This document shows, piece by piece, positions 45,918-58,731 of a DNA stretch of 64,000 nucleotides. This stretch comes from Pseudopithomyces maydicus (taxonomy: Eukaryota; Ascomycota; Dothideomycetes; Pleosporales; Didymosphaeriaceae): positions 62,001 to 126,000 of the forward strand of contig JANTUC010000002.1 in the NCBI GenBank assembly GCA_026873275.1, given 5' to 3'. Within the stretch, counting starts at the first letter, position 1, and each line of letters begins with the position of its first letter. The translations under genes were made by a program, and so were the position numbers. The notes under the pieces were generated by a model that worked only from the letters and a program-made list of their open reading frames with translations, searched no databases and was not told where the DNA came from.

Positions 45918-47555
45918 TCACGCCAATGCCCCCATCGGATCCCACAACTCCAGCATCTTCGGCTTCTGCTCCAGCACCTTCCTCACAGTCGCGCTCACGA
46001 CGCTCGGATCCACAACCGCCTGGTACACAAACTCATCCATCCACGCATCGCTCATAACAAAGTACCCCTTCTCGCCCACCCTCTCGCTCCACGAGTTCTC
46101 CACCCGCCACCGCACTGGCTTCCCCTCTACCACGTGCACGGCGGTCAGCACCATGGCGTGCGTCATCTGGCTCTCGCCCGTCTGCAGCCGCTCAGCCTTG
46201 GACATGCCGAGCTTGATGTTGAACCCGAGTTCGTACTCGAACAGCCCCGTGTCCATGATGCCCTTGGTGGAGTCAGAGTACTTGCCGACGTCGGAGCCGA
46301 AGAACACGGGTATGCCGCGCTTGAGCATGGCGATGCAGGCCTCCTTCATGATATTCATGTCGACGTTCACGTAGGTGACGGGACGGCCGTTCCAGACGTT
46401 GCCCAGGCGCTTGACGCTCAAGAGGCGGTTGTATGGGTTGCGGGGGTCGTTGACGAGCGAGAAGAGCTGGTGGACGTCGGTGCCAGATAGGGATCGTATG
46501 GTTTTGCCGTCTGCGAGCTCCTTGGCGAAGGCGGTGGGTCGAGTGCACAGCGTGCGGAAGTTCCCTTCTTTGTCGTAGTACTCCCAGGTGAAAGCCTTGT
46601 CGGATGGAGGTGGTGGGCCGAGCATCAGCGTCAGGATCAGATGAATCTCCCGCAGCATCTTCTCCTTCTCGCTGGCGATGGTGGCCTTGATGCAATCCGG
46701 AGACGCGGTGCTTGAAGCGATGGCGCGCAGGCGGACCGCATCTTCGCGGAGCTTGGTGGTTATGAGACGGTCCATGGTGGACGAGCTCGTTGCGTTGTAC
46801 GAGTCTGGGTACAGAGAATGAGGGACCAAGCCATACTTGTTCACAAGGTTGGCTACCATATCCCATTGGCCGCCGTCGCCAACTGGACTCGCCATAAGCG
46901 CCTGTATGATTCGGCTGTCGATATTCTCGCCCGTGGTATCCAGTATGTTCTCGAGGAAGTAGTTGGCCTTCTCGATCTTGTCCCAGTAGAAAAGGTAGGC
47001 CTGCGACAGCTGGAACTCGGAGAGCTTGTACTTCTTCATGATGGCGATGCGGAAGACGTTTGTGGAGGCGAAGAGCCAGCACCGGCCCGAGGAGGCCTGG
47101 TTCGTTATGGGGGAGCCTTCGAGGGGTATCTTGATGTTGAACTTGTGGGTGTCTGCGATGGTGGCCGAGCGAGAGGAGAGAATGGCGTTGGCGGGGTTGG
47201 AGCTCAGAGCAGCGAGAGCGAGGCGGTTCTTTTCAGTTGTGAGCATCAGAAACGTAACAGAGCAGAGTGGGGCAATACCTTTGGGTCCTCCAAGAGCTCT
47301 TTCTCCCATTCCTGGACTGTCGTTGCTGAGACATTCTGGTGGTATTTTGCAGGTGTGTATGTAGGTGCTATATCTACAGTTAGAACACAATTGATAGGGA
47401 TGAAATGCCTTGAACATACGGCTATCTCCTCCGACAACGACGTATCCGTCTTTCTCGTTCACATCGCGGTCATCCTTCATCTGCAGGGCGTGCAAGCGCT
47501 CGAGGAGCTTCTCGTTGATGGCAGCATCCGATGGTCGAGACGGAGCAGAACCCAT
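45918..47555 (-). CDS. LAP3: Bleomycin hydrolase / cysteine proteinase 1 (peptidase C1B)
   Basis: Exons 47420-47555, 47279-47373 and 45918-47228 with introns of 46 nt (GTATGT...TGTAG) and 50 nt (GTATTG...GAAAAG); 513 residues. A papain-fold aminopeptidase/homocysteine-thiolactonase that forms a hexameric barrel in the cytosol. The catalytic Cys is in NQASSGRCWLFAS near residue 127, His in QMTHAMVLTAV and Asn in VENSWSERVG. The start MGSAPSRPSD could be N-myristoylated (Gly2, Ser6), which is inference. The C-terminus ends MGALA; in yeast the last residue is autoprocessed and the tail lies in the active-site cleft. The two introns total 96 nt and contain no stop in the read-through frames, so the unspliced form is also open (545 codons). 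Confidence 0.95.
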   Translation of the reverse strand: MGSAPSRPSDAAINEKLLERLHALQMKDDRDVNEKDGYVVVGGDSRMFKAFHPYQLCSNCRYSTYIHTCKIPPECLSNDSPGMGERALGGPKGIAPLCSVTFLMLTTEKNRLALAALSSNPANAILSSRSATIADTHKFNIKIPLEGSPITNQASSGRCWLFASTNVFRIAIMKKYKLSEFQLSQAYLFYWDKIEKANYFLENILDTTGENIDSRIIQALMASPVGDGGQWDMVANLVNKYGLVPHSLYPDSYNATSSSTMDRLITTKLREDAVRLRAIASSTASPDCIKATIASEKEKMLREIHLILTLMLGPPPPSDKAFTWEYYDKEGNFRTLCTRPTAFAKELADGKTIRSLSGTDVHQLFSLVNDPRNPYNRLLSVKRLGNVWNGRPVTYVNVDMNIMKEACIAMLKRGIPVFFGSDVGKYSDSTKGIMDTGLFEYELGFNIKLGMSKAERLQTGESQMTHAMVLTAVHVVEGKPVRWRVENSWSERVGEKGYFVMSDAWMDEFVYQAVVDPSVVSATVRKVLEQKPKMLELWDPMGALA

Positions 47556-48200
47556 GGCGTGTGTATTGCCTCAGACAAGAGCTATTCACGTAGAGAGAGT
47601 TCAGTTGAACTGCGGTCGAAGCGGTTGGAGACGGGGCTGGGGCTGGACAACAAGGTATGCCGCGTCGCTTATCTTAACTCCGGGGCCCCGCCCTCCGTCA
47701 GCTGGCTCTTCTCCATGCGCCTGACCTCCTCTTCCGAAACACTGCCTTCCATGCTAGAGTCATATGTTATAGATGTGTAGACATGTGTTCCCAGACTCTC
47801 GCTCTCTCTGGCATACCCCGCAGTACATCCGAACTATAGCCGCCACGACAACACAGCCTAGGAAACTTCAAGCAGGTCGATGCCGCTTCCTGCTTGGCAA
47901 CATTGGCATTACAGGGAAAATCTAATCTGATTGATTAGATTCATCTTATCAGATGGAAAGCCGAGGTCGTCAGCGAATCACTGCTTGCCGTTCGCACCAT
48001 ACCCACACATGTTCTTCAACGCCAAGTGAGCACTATGCACGACGACGTGATGCAGATGAACGCAGGCCCTTCCGATGGCGGAAGCTACGAAGGGAAAATC
48101 ATGTCGTGGCCTGCTATAAAGCGACCCGCGGCAAACTTTTGCGTCACTATAGGATTTATCTCGTGTAACACCAGCCGACTGTTCTGTCTGTATCGCAACC
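47556..48200. promoter_or_regulatory. Divergent promoter region
   Basis: 645 bp between the start codons of bleomycin hydrolase (minus) and the O-methyltransferase (plus). No specific element was recognised. Small ORFs here overlap both strands without coding features. Confidence 0.4.
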
Positions 48201-49743
48201 ATGGCATCTGCGAACCTGAGACCGACGTTGAGTGAGCTTGGGGCAAAAGTGAAAGAGCTATCGGAAACATTGGAACGTCTTCTGAAGGAGAGCGAAGTCG
48301 AAGCGCCCACCCTGGCGGCCGACAGCCCAGTCAACATTTCCAAATTCACACCCGAGATTTTTACGACAAAGCAGCATTTGCAAGATGCCATGAATGATTT
48401 GTCTATCATATCGCAAGGTCCGAGCGAAAGTGTCTTCAACTATGCCCACAATGTCCGTGGCTGATGGAAGATCCTCATACCTGCCGCTAACACTTCCCAG
48501 GCTGTCCCCGATATGGCTGCTTTGAATATCTTGAACCGCTTCAACTTCTGGGAAGCAGTACCGATAGATGGATCCGCTTCAATTTCTGCGATAGCTGAAA
48601 AAGTCAAGCTCCCCGAGGAAGCGGTCAAGCGCGTTATCGAACATGCTACCACGATCCGCTACTTCACCTATGCAGACCCTGCCCACCCTTCATCGTCACC
48701 AATACAGCACACCTCTCGCTCCGCTGCACTCGCCAAAACTCCTGGTCTCCGCGCCCTAGTCAGCGGCTGCATCGAGAATGTCGGCCCTTCGATGCTGGTC
48801 ATGCCGGAAGCCCTGGAAAAGTTCTCATTAGGTAAAAAGGAACTACCCACGAACACGCGCGAGACAGCATTCAAGTTGGCCCATAGCGGCGGTCAGGTAT
48901 TCGGAGATTATAACAACAGCTGGGAACTCCTTGAGAACGACGGCGAAGGCGACAAAAAGGGGTGGCGCCAACGCACATTCATCGAGTGGATGGACTACCT
49001 CAAAGACATCTTCGGAACCGTCGACCTCCTTCTAAACGCCCTCGACTGGGCCAAAGAAGGCAACATCTCCGTCGTCGACGTACGTTCCATCTCTCCACCT
49101 TACCCAATCTTCAACGCCATTCCCACCCCTCCATCTCCATTCCCCTATTAAACTAACCACCAACCCCCAGATCGGCGGATCCGCCGGCCACGACGCCATC
49201 GCCCTCGCCACCGCGCACCCCAACCTCACCATCACCGTCCAAGACCTCCACGAGTGCCTCCCCCTTCACCACCAACCTCCCCGCCTCCCTCTCCCCCGCG
49301 TCTCCTTCCTCGAACACAACTTCTTCAACCCCCAGCCCCTCACCGCCGACATCTACCTCCTCAAGCTCATCCTGCACGACTGGCCCGACGCCGAAGCCAT
49401 CGCCATCGTGCGCCAGCTTATCCCCGCGCTGAAGCCGGGCGCGCGCATCCTGTTCATGGATTACATGGGGAAGCAGGGGGAGGTGGATCCGGAGATGCCG
49501 AGGAGCATTACGCAGTTTGGGACGAGCACGGATTTGAGGATGATGGCGTTGTTTAATGCAAGGGAGAGGAGTTTGGAGGCGTGGAAGGGGATCGTGGGGA
49601 GGGCGGATGAGAGGTTTGAGGTTGTGAGGGTGGAGGCGAATCCGTTGACGTATATGGTGGTTATGGAGGTGGTGTGGAGGGGGAGTGAGGAAGGGAAGGG
49701 AGGGGTAGTAGAGGTGGCTTGTAATTGTTGGAAATCCAAGTAG
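48201..49743 (+). CDS. S-adenosylmethionine-dependent O-methyltransferase (fungal COMT-like)
   Basis: Exons 48201-48452, 48501-49079 and 49171-49743; introns of 48 nt (GTCCGT...TCCCAG) and 91 nt (GTACGT...CCCAG); 467 residues. The N-terminal half carries the dimerisation/winged-helix part (AALNILNRFNFWEAVP, ISAIAEKVKLPEEAVKRVI). The SAM-binding loop is VVDIGGSAGHDAIALA at about 275-290. The catalytic base lies in ILHDWPDAEA (His near 346), then LKPGARILFMDYMG. It resembles secondary-metabolite O-methyltransferases of the sterigmatocystin 8-O-methyltransferase class. No polyketide or peptide synthase is nearby, so it looks solitary. The substrate is unknown. Exon 3 is GC-rich; the C-terminal Lys/Gly tail is short. 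Confidence 0.93.
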
Positions 49744-51329
49744 CTTTTTTATGTTGCTTCGAATGTTCATAGGACTTGTTGATCACTTATTGAGTTACTT
49801 TCGTCCAGATAGTGCAACGCAGCTTTGTGGTTGATGTAGCGCAAGGTAAGTTTGTGGGTTAGTTGTTCATTTGCGTCATAGGGACCTGTTCACATCACGA
49901 TGGTGGATGAAATGTGAGGATGTAATAGACGGCAAACAGCGAAACTAGTGTAATATTAAGTGTAGGTTCTAATTCAACAGAGTGTTTGTTTACCGATATA
50001 TTGGTTTGCATTGGATCATCGTCCGCTCTATTTAGGTAGAGATAAGTGGCTCTATCTGTGCAGAGAAACTGCGACGAGAATCTACGGCGGCTTAGAAATT
50101 AAAAAGGGTCTCTGTGGTAGCTATTTGGGCACCCTTCTTACATGGTAACAGTCATGCAAGCGTGGGCGTATAGATCTACAGTACATCCGAGCGTTCTATC
50201 AGGTGGATTTAGCATAACGGGTTACATGTGGACCAAAGGGTCTTAGTATCAATGGTGAGGGGAAAAGGGCTTTTTGATAGATTCGCTGTGCTTGATTTAC
50301 CACATTACTGCTGTACTCCTTCTTTCTCTGTCTCAAAAGCTCTCTTCTTATCAAATCAAGTCCAAGATAAATGGTAAGAAACTTGATACTAATTCATTAA
50401 TTCGTAACATATATATGCCGTGCTTTTTCATACTCTAGTACTCCTTCTCGCAGCTACACTGCACTCCATGCCTACTGCCAATTCGACTTGACTCCATCCC
50501 ACTACGCAGTTCTCGCCATAATCATATGCTTTGCAACAACGACAGGAAACTTCTCCATGCCAGTGCCACACTCACTGCACTAATTATACGGGGTACGCTC
50601 ACCATGCTGATCTGATATTCGTCTGGCCCCTTCAATCGCATCATAGTATGGGTACCACTACCACAGCGCCTACTATGCATGTCTCACCGCTTTCATTCCC
50701 CTCCACCGATCCGGTGCCTGAGACGCTACCGATCTCGTCACACCTGACCGCACTCGCTACGTTGCACCGCGCAGCAGGGCACAGCCGCGCCACCCTGTGC
50801 GACTCTCGAAGCCGCGCCGTCCGATTGGTGTCTTTGGGGGTTGCACGGGGACCGAGGGGCTGGGTGGTGGGTTGGGTGGCGAGAGGGGGAGGTTGGCAGC
50901 ATTGTGTTATTGGAGGCGAAGTGTGATTGGGAAAGGAGATGGGAACTGTGCACTTGCTGAGGTGCGAGTGGGATGGGAAGCGGGCGAGCCCGCTTACTTG
51001 GTTGACACATGGTTAGTGAATCTTCTGGGAAGGGAAAGAAATAATTATTCGGGGGTATCTGTACGAGTATTGGGAGCGAACTATGATCTAGCTTCTCGGC
51101 CTTTCTGTCTCCAGTCACGCTTCTCGTGCTTGGAGACAATCGAGCGTGCGCATGACGGGATGCATCTATGTCTTCTATACTGTACACAAACATGTCTTTT
51201 TATTTAAGCGAGTTCATAGACCAGTTTTGACGCTGGTATCAGCCTACAAGGTTATCAGGAAGCTACCACGCAGAGTTGCAGGTTGCTTGCGTCACGCTTG
51301 AACTGTGGAGACAGAAATTAGTGGGGGAG
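49744..51329. other. Gene-free, no clear content
   Basis: Moderately AT-rich to about 50450, then mixed. ORFs at 50531-50926 and 50797-51207 overlap on opposite or shifted frames and lack features. Confidence 0.5.
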
Positions 51330-51854
51330 ATGATGAAGAGGGCGATACGAGCAATGATGAGAAAGGTTTCGAAGTCAATACTAAAAGATATAACAAAGGC
51401 AATGATGGAAAAGGTGTTGGAGATAGCGATGGAGAAGATGATGGATGCTATAATGGAGACGATGATGAAGAGGGTGCGACCAAGAAAAAGCGCAAAACCC
51501 ATCCCACCCCATGCGGAAAGGGTGCTACAACAGACCCTGCAACAGGTCCTGCAACAAGAAACTATAATCGCTATACTGATGCCAGACTCTGGTTTTGGAA
51601 AATTCCAGAAACGAAAAGCCAGAGGCAAATGTCTCGCATGCGGTGATTGGCATAGGAAACACTTGAAAGCAGAGCGATACAAGCCTGTTTCACATGATCG
51701 AAGTCAATCACGATCAAACGATGACTTTATCCGCTATACTTCACTCGTCAAAGATATGTATATATCTGATGGGAGTTTTCAAGTGCCCACGGATTACAGC
51801 AGCCCCCTAGCACCAGATGAAGAGAAGGGTGATGAAGCTAGACGGACAGTCTGA
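51330..51854 (+). CDS. Doubtful hypothetical ORF with CxxC/His motif
   Basis: 174 codons from the first ATG. The first 60 are a repetitive Met/Lys/Glu-rich stretch produced by GAT/GAA-type low-complexity DNA, also open in another frame. The second half is better behaved: KCLACGDWHRKHLKAE (Cx2Cx3Hx3H, a knuckle-like motif), then a Ser/Asp-rich tail. This could be a fragment of an old retroelement or a chance ORF. No family recognised. Confidence 0.2.
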   Translation: MMKRAIRAMMRKVSKSILKDITKAMMEKVLEIAMEKMMDAIMETMMKRVRPRKSAKPIPPHAERVLQQTLQQVLQQETIIAILMPDSGFGKFQKRKARGKCLACGDWHRKHLKAERYKPVSHDRSQSRSNDDFIRYTSLVKDMYISDGSFQVPTDYSSPLAPDEEKGDEARRTV

Positions 51855-54826
51855 AACGATGAAGCTGGAGAATAAAAACGATCATATTTACATTATTATG
51901 GCTTTTTATTAACGGTATCAATGTTAAAGGAGACTGGATGAGATTGAAAGTGTTGAGGAGGTAGGTTTTGGAAAACCTCTGTACGGTAATAAGGAAGTTC
52001 TAGCTTTTGATACTTAAAAAGCATTATTCAACAGCAAGTTATTTATCTAAATGTTGTGAGTGAAGCAATTGCTTCCTAGACTTTTATCAAGCCACGACCA
52101 TCTAATAAAGACAAAACTGATAAGCTCATCCACTCAATTTTCTTTGTGACGTATTATTGAAGCTCATCCACTCAGACTCTTGCATACACATACCAGTTTA
52201 CAAATCCATAAAACGAGAGACTATCAGAAATTGAAGATCAAGGACTTGTAATCGCCAACAAGCAACACGGCCAGACCCAATGTGACCTCAACAATCGGAC
52301 CGTGCCTCGCGACAACCACACCGACAAATACGGAGCAAACCCCGAATTCATATTCATTCAGGTACCCTCCCGCGTTTCGCACCCAGCTAGTCTAGACCTT
52401 CCGACATCGCTCCTATATTTAGCGTGAGACAAACATAGTCTGGTTCAACAGTACGAGACAGCTGGGATCCAGACCACGACCATCGTATATCGTCCTTTTT
52501 CGAACCAATGCCCATATCTGTTGGTTTGCAGGCTCAGACATGGCGTCGAGCGAATATATATGTATATTTATCTTCAGAAATCTATCTTTATCTATCGTTG
52601 TTTGCATCTAGTTAGCGTCGTCGCTGGTGTGTTCCATAAGAAGAATCGCCGTCTGCACACTAGAGCTAGCTCAAAGCTTCCACGTAGATGGTTCGGGAGG
52701 CAGAATTTTAAATAGTCTACAATTTGAGAGCTTGCAAATTTCGTGAAACACGCTGTGCGAGAAGGTGCATATGACTTCACCGCGCGGCTAGCAAGCAGGG
52801 ACAAAGTCGGAGCTAATATGTAACTTCTGCTGGTCACGTTTAGATGAAAATAAAAAAAACAAGGGCGATATGCGTTCGAACCGGCAATCAGGGCACCGAA
52901 GACCGCCATGTATACCAGGGCTATCTCGTCATGGTAAAAGTATCCGCTACTATTGAAGACGCAAAATTGACATCGTAGTAATGGCCCAGGGAAAAAGCAT
53001 GTATGTAATTATGAAGCAGTGCGGTAATGCTACGAGTCCAGCATGATGAATCCAGCATCCTATCGCATTCTTCACTTCTCTCCGACCTGCATGTGCTTTC
53101 ATTTAATCATCAAACGAAAGCAAAGAAAGGCTCCCATACGTATCCAGTTCACGAAAATGAACTGTATCCCAAGCAATGCCGTCTCTTCACAAACAACCTT
53201 TGGATTCTTTCACGTCATTACCTTTTAGTCATCAATTCCATTCAAACCATTATGACAATAAGAATAAATGAAAAAGTGTCGAAGTTCCTACATGCCCGAC
53301 CAAAACAACTCCGCTCTCAATATCGTGTTCATCAGCCTTCCTTCCTTCCTTCCATCCTTCCTTACCAATCTCACATCATCACGCGTACATACGTACCACA
53401 TCCACCTCACCCACGCCCTCACTGTCCGCGTTATCCGCTCGAAAAAGAAAAGATGTCAGAACACAGGTATTTGTATCACGCGGTATGCTGTCCAACGTGT
53501 AGAATATCTACATGTTACGTGACGTTTTGCCATGTTACGTGAGAAGGAGAGAGAAAAAGAGGGGATGTAAGCGCCCGGTCAGATCAGCCAACGCACACTT
53601 CGGTGTCTCGCCTTATCATCTCGCCATATCGCCCACCGCGTGAGACGAAGATCGGGTACTTCCTACTTGTTTCTGTTTCTACATAGTCTGCTCAGTCAAC
53701 CCAAGCCGCATGAGACAAAGTATGCGGGCACACCAAGTGATCAATACAGTCATACTCATTACATTCTCGTTACGTAGATAGATAGGGAGATAATGTGTGT
53801 ATGTAGGCGAACGGCATCAGCCCTAGCCTTGTCAAGCCCATGATACGACATTATACGATGCGATACGACAGGGGAAGATGTTCCTTCACTGATAAGAAAG
53901 TTATGTACAAATACATGTTCGGTTCGACAACGCATCTGTGAACACCGATATACATGTGTTTACTGAATTACACTGCAATACGAAGACCCGCTATTTGATT
54001 CGACTCACTTGGATAAGCATACACGTATGCCGACCACCTTGACCTCCGCCGCCCATCCTCACCCCTATCTCTATCCCGCGTTCCCTTCTAGCTTAGCCTC
54101 TGTATCTCAAGCCGTAAGAAGTGAGTTCGTAAAATAACAGGACGAAGTTAGAGTGACGGTTGGACACCGGAACAAGACATGGTGAAGGATATGGCTGGGG
54201 CATGAGCTCGAGTGTGAGGAGGGCAAGATTACAGCGGATGCATCTTTATGGGACAAAGGGATGGATTTGGGGGATTATAGTTCCGTGGATAGAAGGGAAG
54301 GGAGAACGTGATTTTCCATATGTATCTACATACATACGAACAAGACTAAACTGTACTGCACTACACTGCACTGTCCTGTGTTCGATGAGCGTGGTATACA
54401 ACCACATATAAGCATGCAGAGTACCTCAAGACGACAATTGATAGACCGAGAAAAAAGTAACTGAGTGAAATACCTACCTGTCTACCAACCTACCCAAAAC
54501 CCGTCAGACCAGGACGACTCCAACCACACCAACCCAAACCAAACGAGACCAAACAATCAGCACATGATCCCAATCCCATCCTCCGCCCCAACCCCAATAT
54601 TCCACCACAGCGCTAAGCACCGTACCTACGCTCCATCCACCTCTCCGACCCATCCAAGCGGTGAGCGCCACCCCATGACCCCCAAAACCGGGCATCAATC
54701 CGAGCCCACATCGCCCGCAAGGCAACGCCAGGAATCAAGCCCTCAACGTGACCAAGCAAGCTCCAAAAAACGGCCCCCTCTTACCCATTCGGGAAATTCG
54801 CTCGTTTTTTCCCTCCCTCCTTATTT

Positions 54827-54897
54827 ACGCTTCCCAGGCTACGCTTCCCAGGCTACGCTTCGCAGGCTACGCTTCCCAGGCTATACGCTTCCCAGGT
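54827..54897. repeat. 14-nt minisatellite, five copies
   Basis: Units of ACGCTTCCCAGGCT start at 54827, 54841, 54855 (one mismatch) and 54869, with a fifth, shifted by 2 nt and incomplete, at 54885. Confidence 0.9.
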
Positions 54898-55087
54898 CCC
54901 CAGGCCACGCCGCCGCAACACCGCACCGCACGTTACTGCCCGAAGCGTGCAAGCCTGCGCGTCGCGCCCGTCCGCCTGGCTGGCCCGGTGGCATACCTCC
55001 TAGTCGCTCGGACCACTGGACTGTACAAGTCTAGCCTTGGGCGTGCGTACGCTACAGACGCTACGTGTGCTGAGGTGCGCTATGGAT

Positions 55088-55148
55088 GGGATGGGAATGG
55101 GATGGGATGGGATGGCATGTGTGTACGATGCGATGCGATGCGATGCGC
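55088..55148. repeat. (GGGAT)n and (GATGC)n pentanucleotide runs
   Basis: GGGAT-type units around 55088-55116 are followed by GATGC units at about 55126-55148. Confidence 0.8.
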
Positions 55149-56716
55149 TACCAGCCAGACGCGCTACGTACCGTACCTCGGATGATTCGCACGCACTGGA
55201 GCTGAAACCGCTGGTCCACACGCACTACTGGATATACTTCTTCAGCCGTTGCAGTCCGTCCAGTCCAGATCAGTCCAGTCCAGCATAGGTAAGTAGGTAC
55301 GTACGTATGTTCGTACATACATACATATATGCGTAGCGCCGTCCAGAGCGATGGCTATAGAAAGGAGGAAAATACACGTGTAGCGTACGCAGATGATACG
55401 AGGTCCAGTAGCCAACATACATCTACCGTACCCTACCCTGCCGTGACCACGACCACGACCATGTCCACCGACCAACCGCCCGAGCGACCGCCCGCTCAAG
55501 CCAACGGGGTCTTCCCTGCCCACGCCGCCTCGCTTCCCACGCTGTCGGATTTTCCCATGATCCAGAACTGCCTCCCGGGCGAGGCTTGATGGCGTTGGGG
55601 CTAAGGAGGCGGGAGATTTTTTAGTTAGGGTAGGGTAGGGGAGGTAGGGGAGGGAGCGCGGCGTGGCGAGGCGAGGCGAGGCGCGGAGGGGATGGGATGG
55701 GGAGGAGCTTGGGGGTTTAAGGTTGTGTGGTGGGTGGTGGGTGGTATGGATGTAGGTATGGATGTAAATACATGTACGTATGTATGTGTATCAACACGCA
55801 TAGCCTGAGATTGCTTCGAAAATCCCAGCGTACATCTCCCCGTCGCACCAGCTGACTGACTGACTGATTGACTGACTGACCAGCTACTTCTGCATCAGGG
55901 CAACCTTTCCCTCCCCATCGCCGCGTCGCTGCAGGGGCAAGAAAGGTACTCGTGTTCATCATTTCACGCCCATATTCCCCGTTTCACCCATCCCGAACAC
56001 AGTGACGTGACAAAGCACCACACATGCACCCACCATCCAGCCACCCAGCCCACCCGACCCAAGTGCCGCTCTAGTCCACCCATCAACCCCATCCCACGGC
56101 GCTCCTCCGATCGCCCAGTACGGTACCTGATTCTGCCTCAGCCAGCCCGCCGGCGCGCTTCGGTCGGTAGATACATATGTAGGTGATGTCTCAGCGTCGA
56201 CCGACCACTCGGTCGCTGTCTGTCCTGTTACTCAGCTGCTCGACCGCTCAATCGCTCGCTCGACCCGTCAGAATGTAGGCATGTCAGTCGGGAAACCAGT
56301 CAGCTCCCCAGCGGGCAAAAATATCCGAAAGCGCGTACTGTATGGAGGCGGGCTTGGAAAGTCGCCAGACGGGTACCGTAGCGTACCGTACCGCGGTGCT
56401 GTATGTACATACATACTCACTACTGGTACATACCGTACGTACATACATATGTAAGTACGTACATACGTAGGCGATGCTGAGGCGACGTGAAATTCGTGCG
56501 TAAATACGAGCGTCGTGGCCAATGAGATTAATTCACGGGGATCCAGACCAGAATGTGATGGGTGGATGTCCGTGGACATGTATCTTCAGTACGCTGCATT
56601 TGAGCGGAGATCCGTGGATGCGAGACGAGCGCGGGTGCGAATGAGGATGGGGGTAGCTTCTTATCATAGATATATACAAGGCGTGCTGTATGTATGTACA
56701 TATGTAGGTATGTGGG

Positions 56717-56742
56717 TATGTATGTATGTATGTATGTATGTA
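56717..56742. repeat. (TATG)n tetranucleotide run
   Basis: About six TATG units, flanked by related GTAC/ACAT motifs. Similar short runs occur at 9540, 20450, 55300, 56400, 57470 and 57860. Confidence 0.85.
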
Positions 56743-56936
56743 CATACCGCGCCGTGCTGTGCTGTGCTGTACGGTGTGGTCCGCATGCCTCTCCCCTACC
56801 ATCCACATACCTATCTACCTATCTACCTACAACTCCAACCCTACCCTACCCTCCCTCCCCTCCCCTCCTGCACGCCCATCTTCCCATCCACCACCCAGCC
56901 CGCATCCTCTGCTTTGGCGAGCGCCCACCCGCCAGC

Positions 56937-57125
56937 CAACCCAGCCCGGCCCAGCCCAGCCCAGCGCTAGCCAACCCAGCACGCACCGCCAACCCAGCAC
57001 CGCCAACCCAGCACCGCCAGCCCACCGCCAGCCCAGCCCGGCGCCGCCCGCCAAACCAAGCCCAACCAGCACCCCGCCAGCGCCCGCCAGCGCCAGCTCG
57101 CGCCAGCTCGCGCCAGCCCGCCGAA
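56937..57125. repeat. Imperfect CCAGC / GCCAACCCAGCAC repeat block
   Basis: A C/G-rich block built from CCAGC, CGCCAACCCAGCAC and CGCCAGC units, open in several frames and therefore producing spurious ORFs. Confidence 0.75.
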
Positions 57126-57254
57126 CCAAGCAGGAGCAGGTCAACGCAGCGCGTCGGCGCCAACGCCAACGCCGTGCGAGTAAGTAGGTCTAACCAGACC
57201 AGCCCGACGCAGTCCAAACCAAACCAGGGCCAGGCAACGCAAGGCAGAGTAGGG

Positions 57255-57342
57255 CTGGTCTGGTCTGGTCAGGTCAGGTCAGGTCAGGGCAAGTCAGGTC
57301 GAGACAAGTCAAGTCGAGACAAGACAAGTCAAGTCAAGTCAT
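57255..57342. repeat. Pentanucleotide run (GGTCT, GGTCA, AAGTC)
   Basis: Tandem 5-nt units drifting from GGTCT to GGTCA to AAGTC. Visible directly. Confidence 0.85.
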
Positions 57343-58706
57343 CAAGCGCAGGGCCGCTGATTCGCCAGGCGGGCAGTAGGGCAGGCGCAGAAGCTGCCTA
57401 TTGCAGAGAAGCGATGCGGTGCGGTTCCGAGATGGACGGATGGTGCATGCATGCATGGTAGCTATGTACACTATGTATGTATGTACATGGCATGGCGGCA
57501 AGGATAAGGGTCAGGTATGTATCTACCGGAGCAGGTATGTAAGAGCAGGGTAAGTAAGTGTAAGGGTATGTCTGATATGGTAGGGTAGGGGTTAGGATCG
57601 TGTATATGTCTGTGTGTGTGTGTGGATGTGGGGGGAGGTGGAGAATATGTACCGAGGGCGTCATTTCACTTAGCAATGGGTGGAGTGATTGTGGCCGTGG
57701 CCGTGGACGTATCTTTGTTTGCGGGTGGACGTATCGCTGTTTACATATGTATGTGTGTATGTACACATGTGCGACACGAGGGGACTGGCGTGGGAGGGAC
57801 AACATTATGTGCAGCCTGGCTTGGAGGCGCGCGCGACGACCGGTACGTCGAGCATGTAAGTATGTATGTCTACATGTATACTTACATGTAGGTAAGTAAG
57901 TACATACATACCTACAGTAGGCAAATGGCTTGTGTGCTCGCGCATCCAGGGCGCTGGGAGTTGAGGCTTGCTCCAACGTGGCCGCCTCTTTGCGCCGGCG
58001 GCCGCGATTGACTTCCCCCTCCACCAGGCGCGCTCGCTCGCTCCCCCAAAGGCTTGTCTCGTCACGCACGTCGCTCGCTCGCCATGGTGACCCAAAATCG
58101 CGGGTCGGCTTGGACACTCGGGTGGATCAGGAGTTCGGAAGCGCGCACTGGATGGGATGGCATGGCTGGCATGGCTGGCGTCGAGGGGCCCGCGGGGGGC
58201 GCGCGCAGGCCTGTGTGTCGCGTCTCGTCTCAACTCAAACGCTAATGCGATCCGTGTTCAGATTGAGCTGCTGCCGTGTGTGACAGGGGAGCGGCGCGCG
58301 GCGGCGAATCAGGGCGCGGACGGCGAGCCCGAAGAGCTGCGCGGCGGTCCACTCCGGGCCTGTGAAGATCGAAGGGGCCGGCGGCGGGCGCGGATGCAGA
58401 TCGGCGGCTTCGGCTGGTACATGGCGATGGGGGATGGGCACAGGACGGGCGGCAGGGCTTCCTGGGGTAGGAGAGGCAGATGGATAAGTCTGTATAGCTG
58501 GGCCCAGAGCGCGGGCAGGGCCGGTGGTTCGGGGCCAGGCTTGCGGCGGCGGACAGGGCAGAGCGTGGGAGGTTGGCCAGAGGATTGTCCTGTCTGCACA
58601 TGGCTAGGCGGGGTAGATGGTTGGTTGGGCGGAGGAGGGCAGACGTGCACGCGAACGCGAGGTCGAAATAAGCTAGGTGAAGTTAATCATGCTGGCTGGC
58701 GCCTGA

Positions 58707-58731
58707 GATGGGATGGGATGGGATGGGATGG
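58707..58731. repeat. (GGGAT)n run
   Basis: Four to five GGGAT units, the same unit as at 55088. Confidence 0.85.

Noticed and set aside
48201..49743. Secondary-metabolite cluster around the O-methyltransferase
   Set aside because: No synthase, oxidoreductase set or cluster regulator lies beside it. The neighbours are a housekeeping protease and a gene desert.
52850..52915. tRNA-like element (GGTTCGAAC B-box followed by a T-run on the minus strand)
   Set aside because: The T-stem halves do not pair and no acceptor stem could be formed.
56694..57461. 255-codon ORF rich in Pro/Ala/Gln
   Set aside because: Produced by CCAGC-type tandem repeats.
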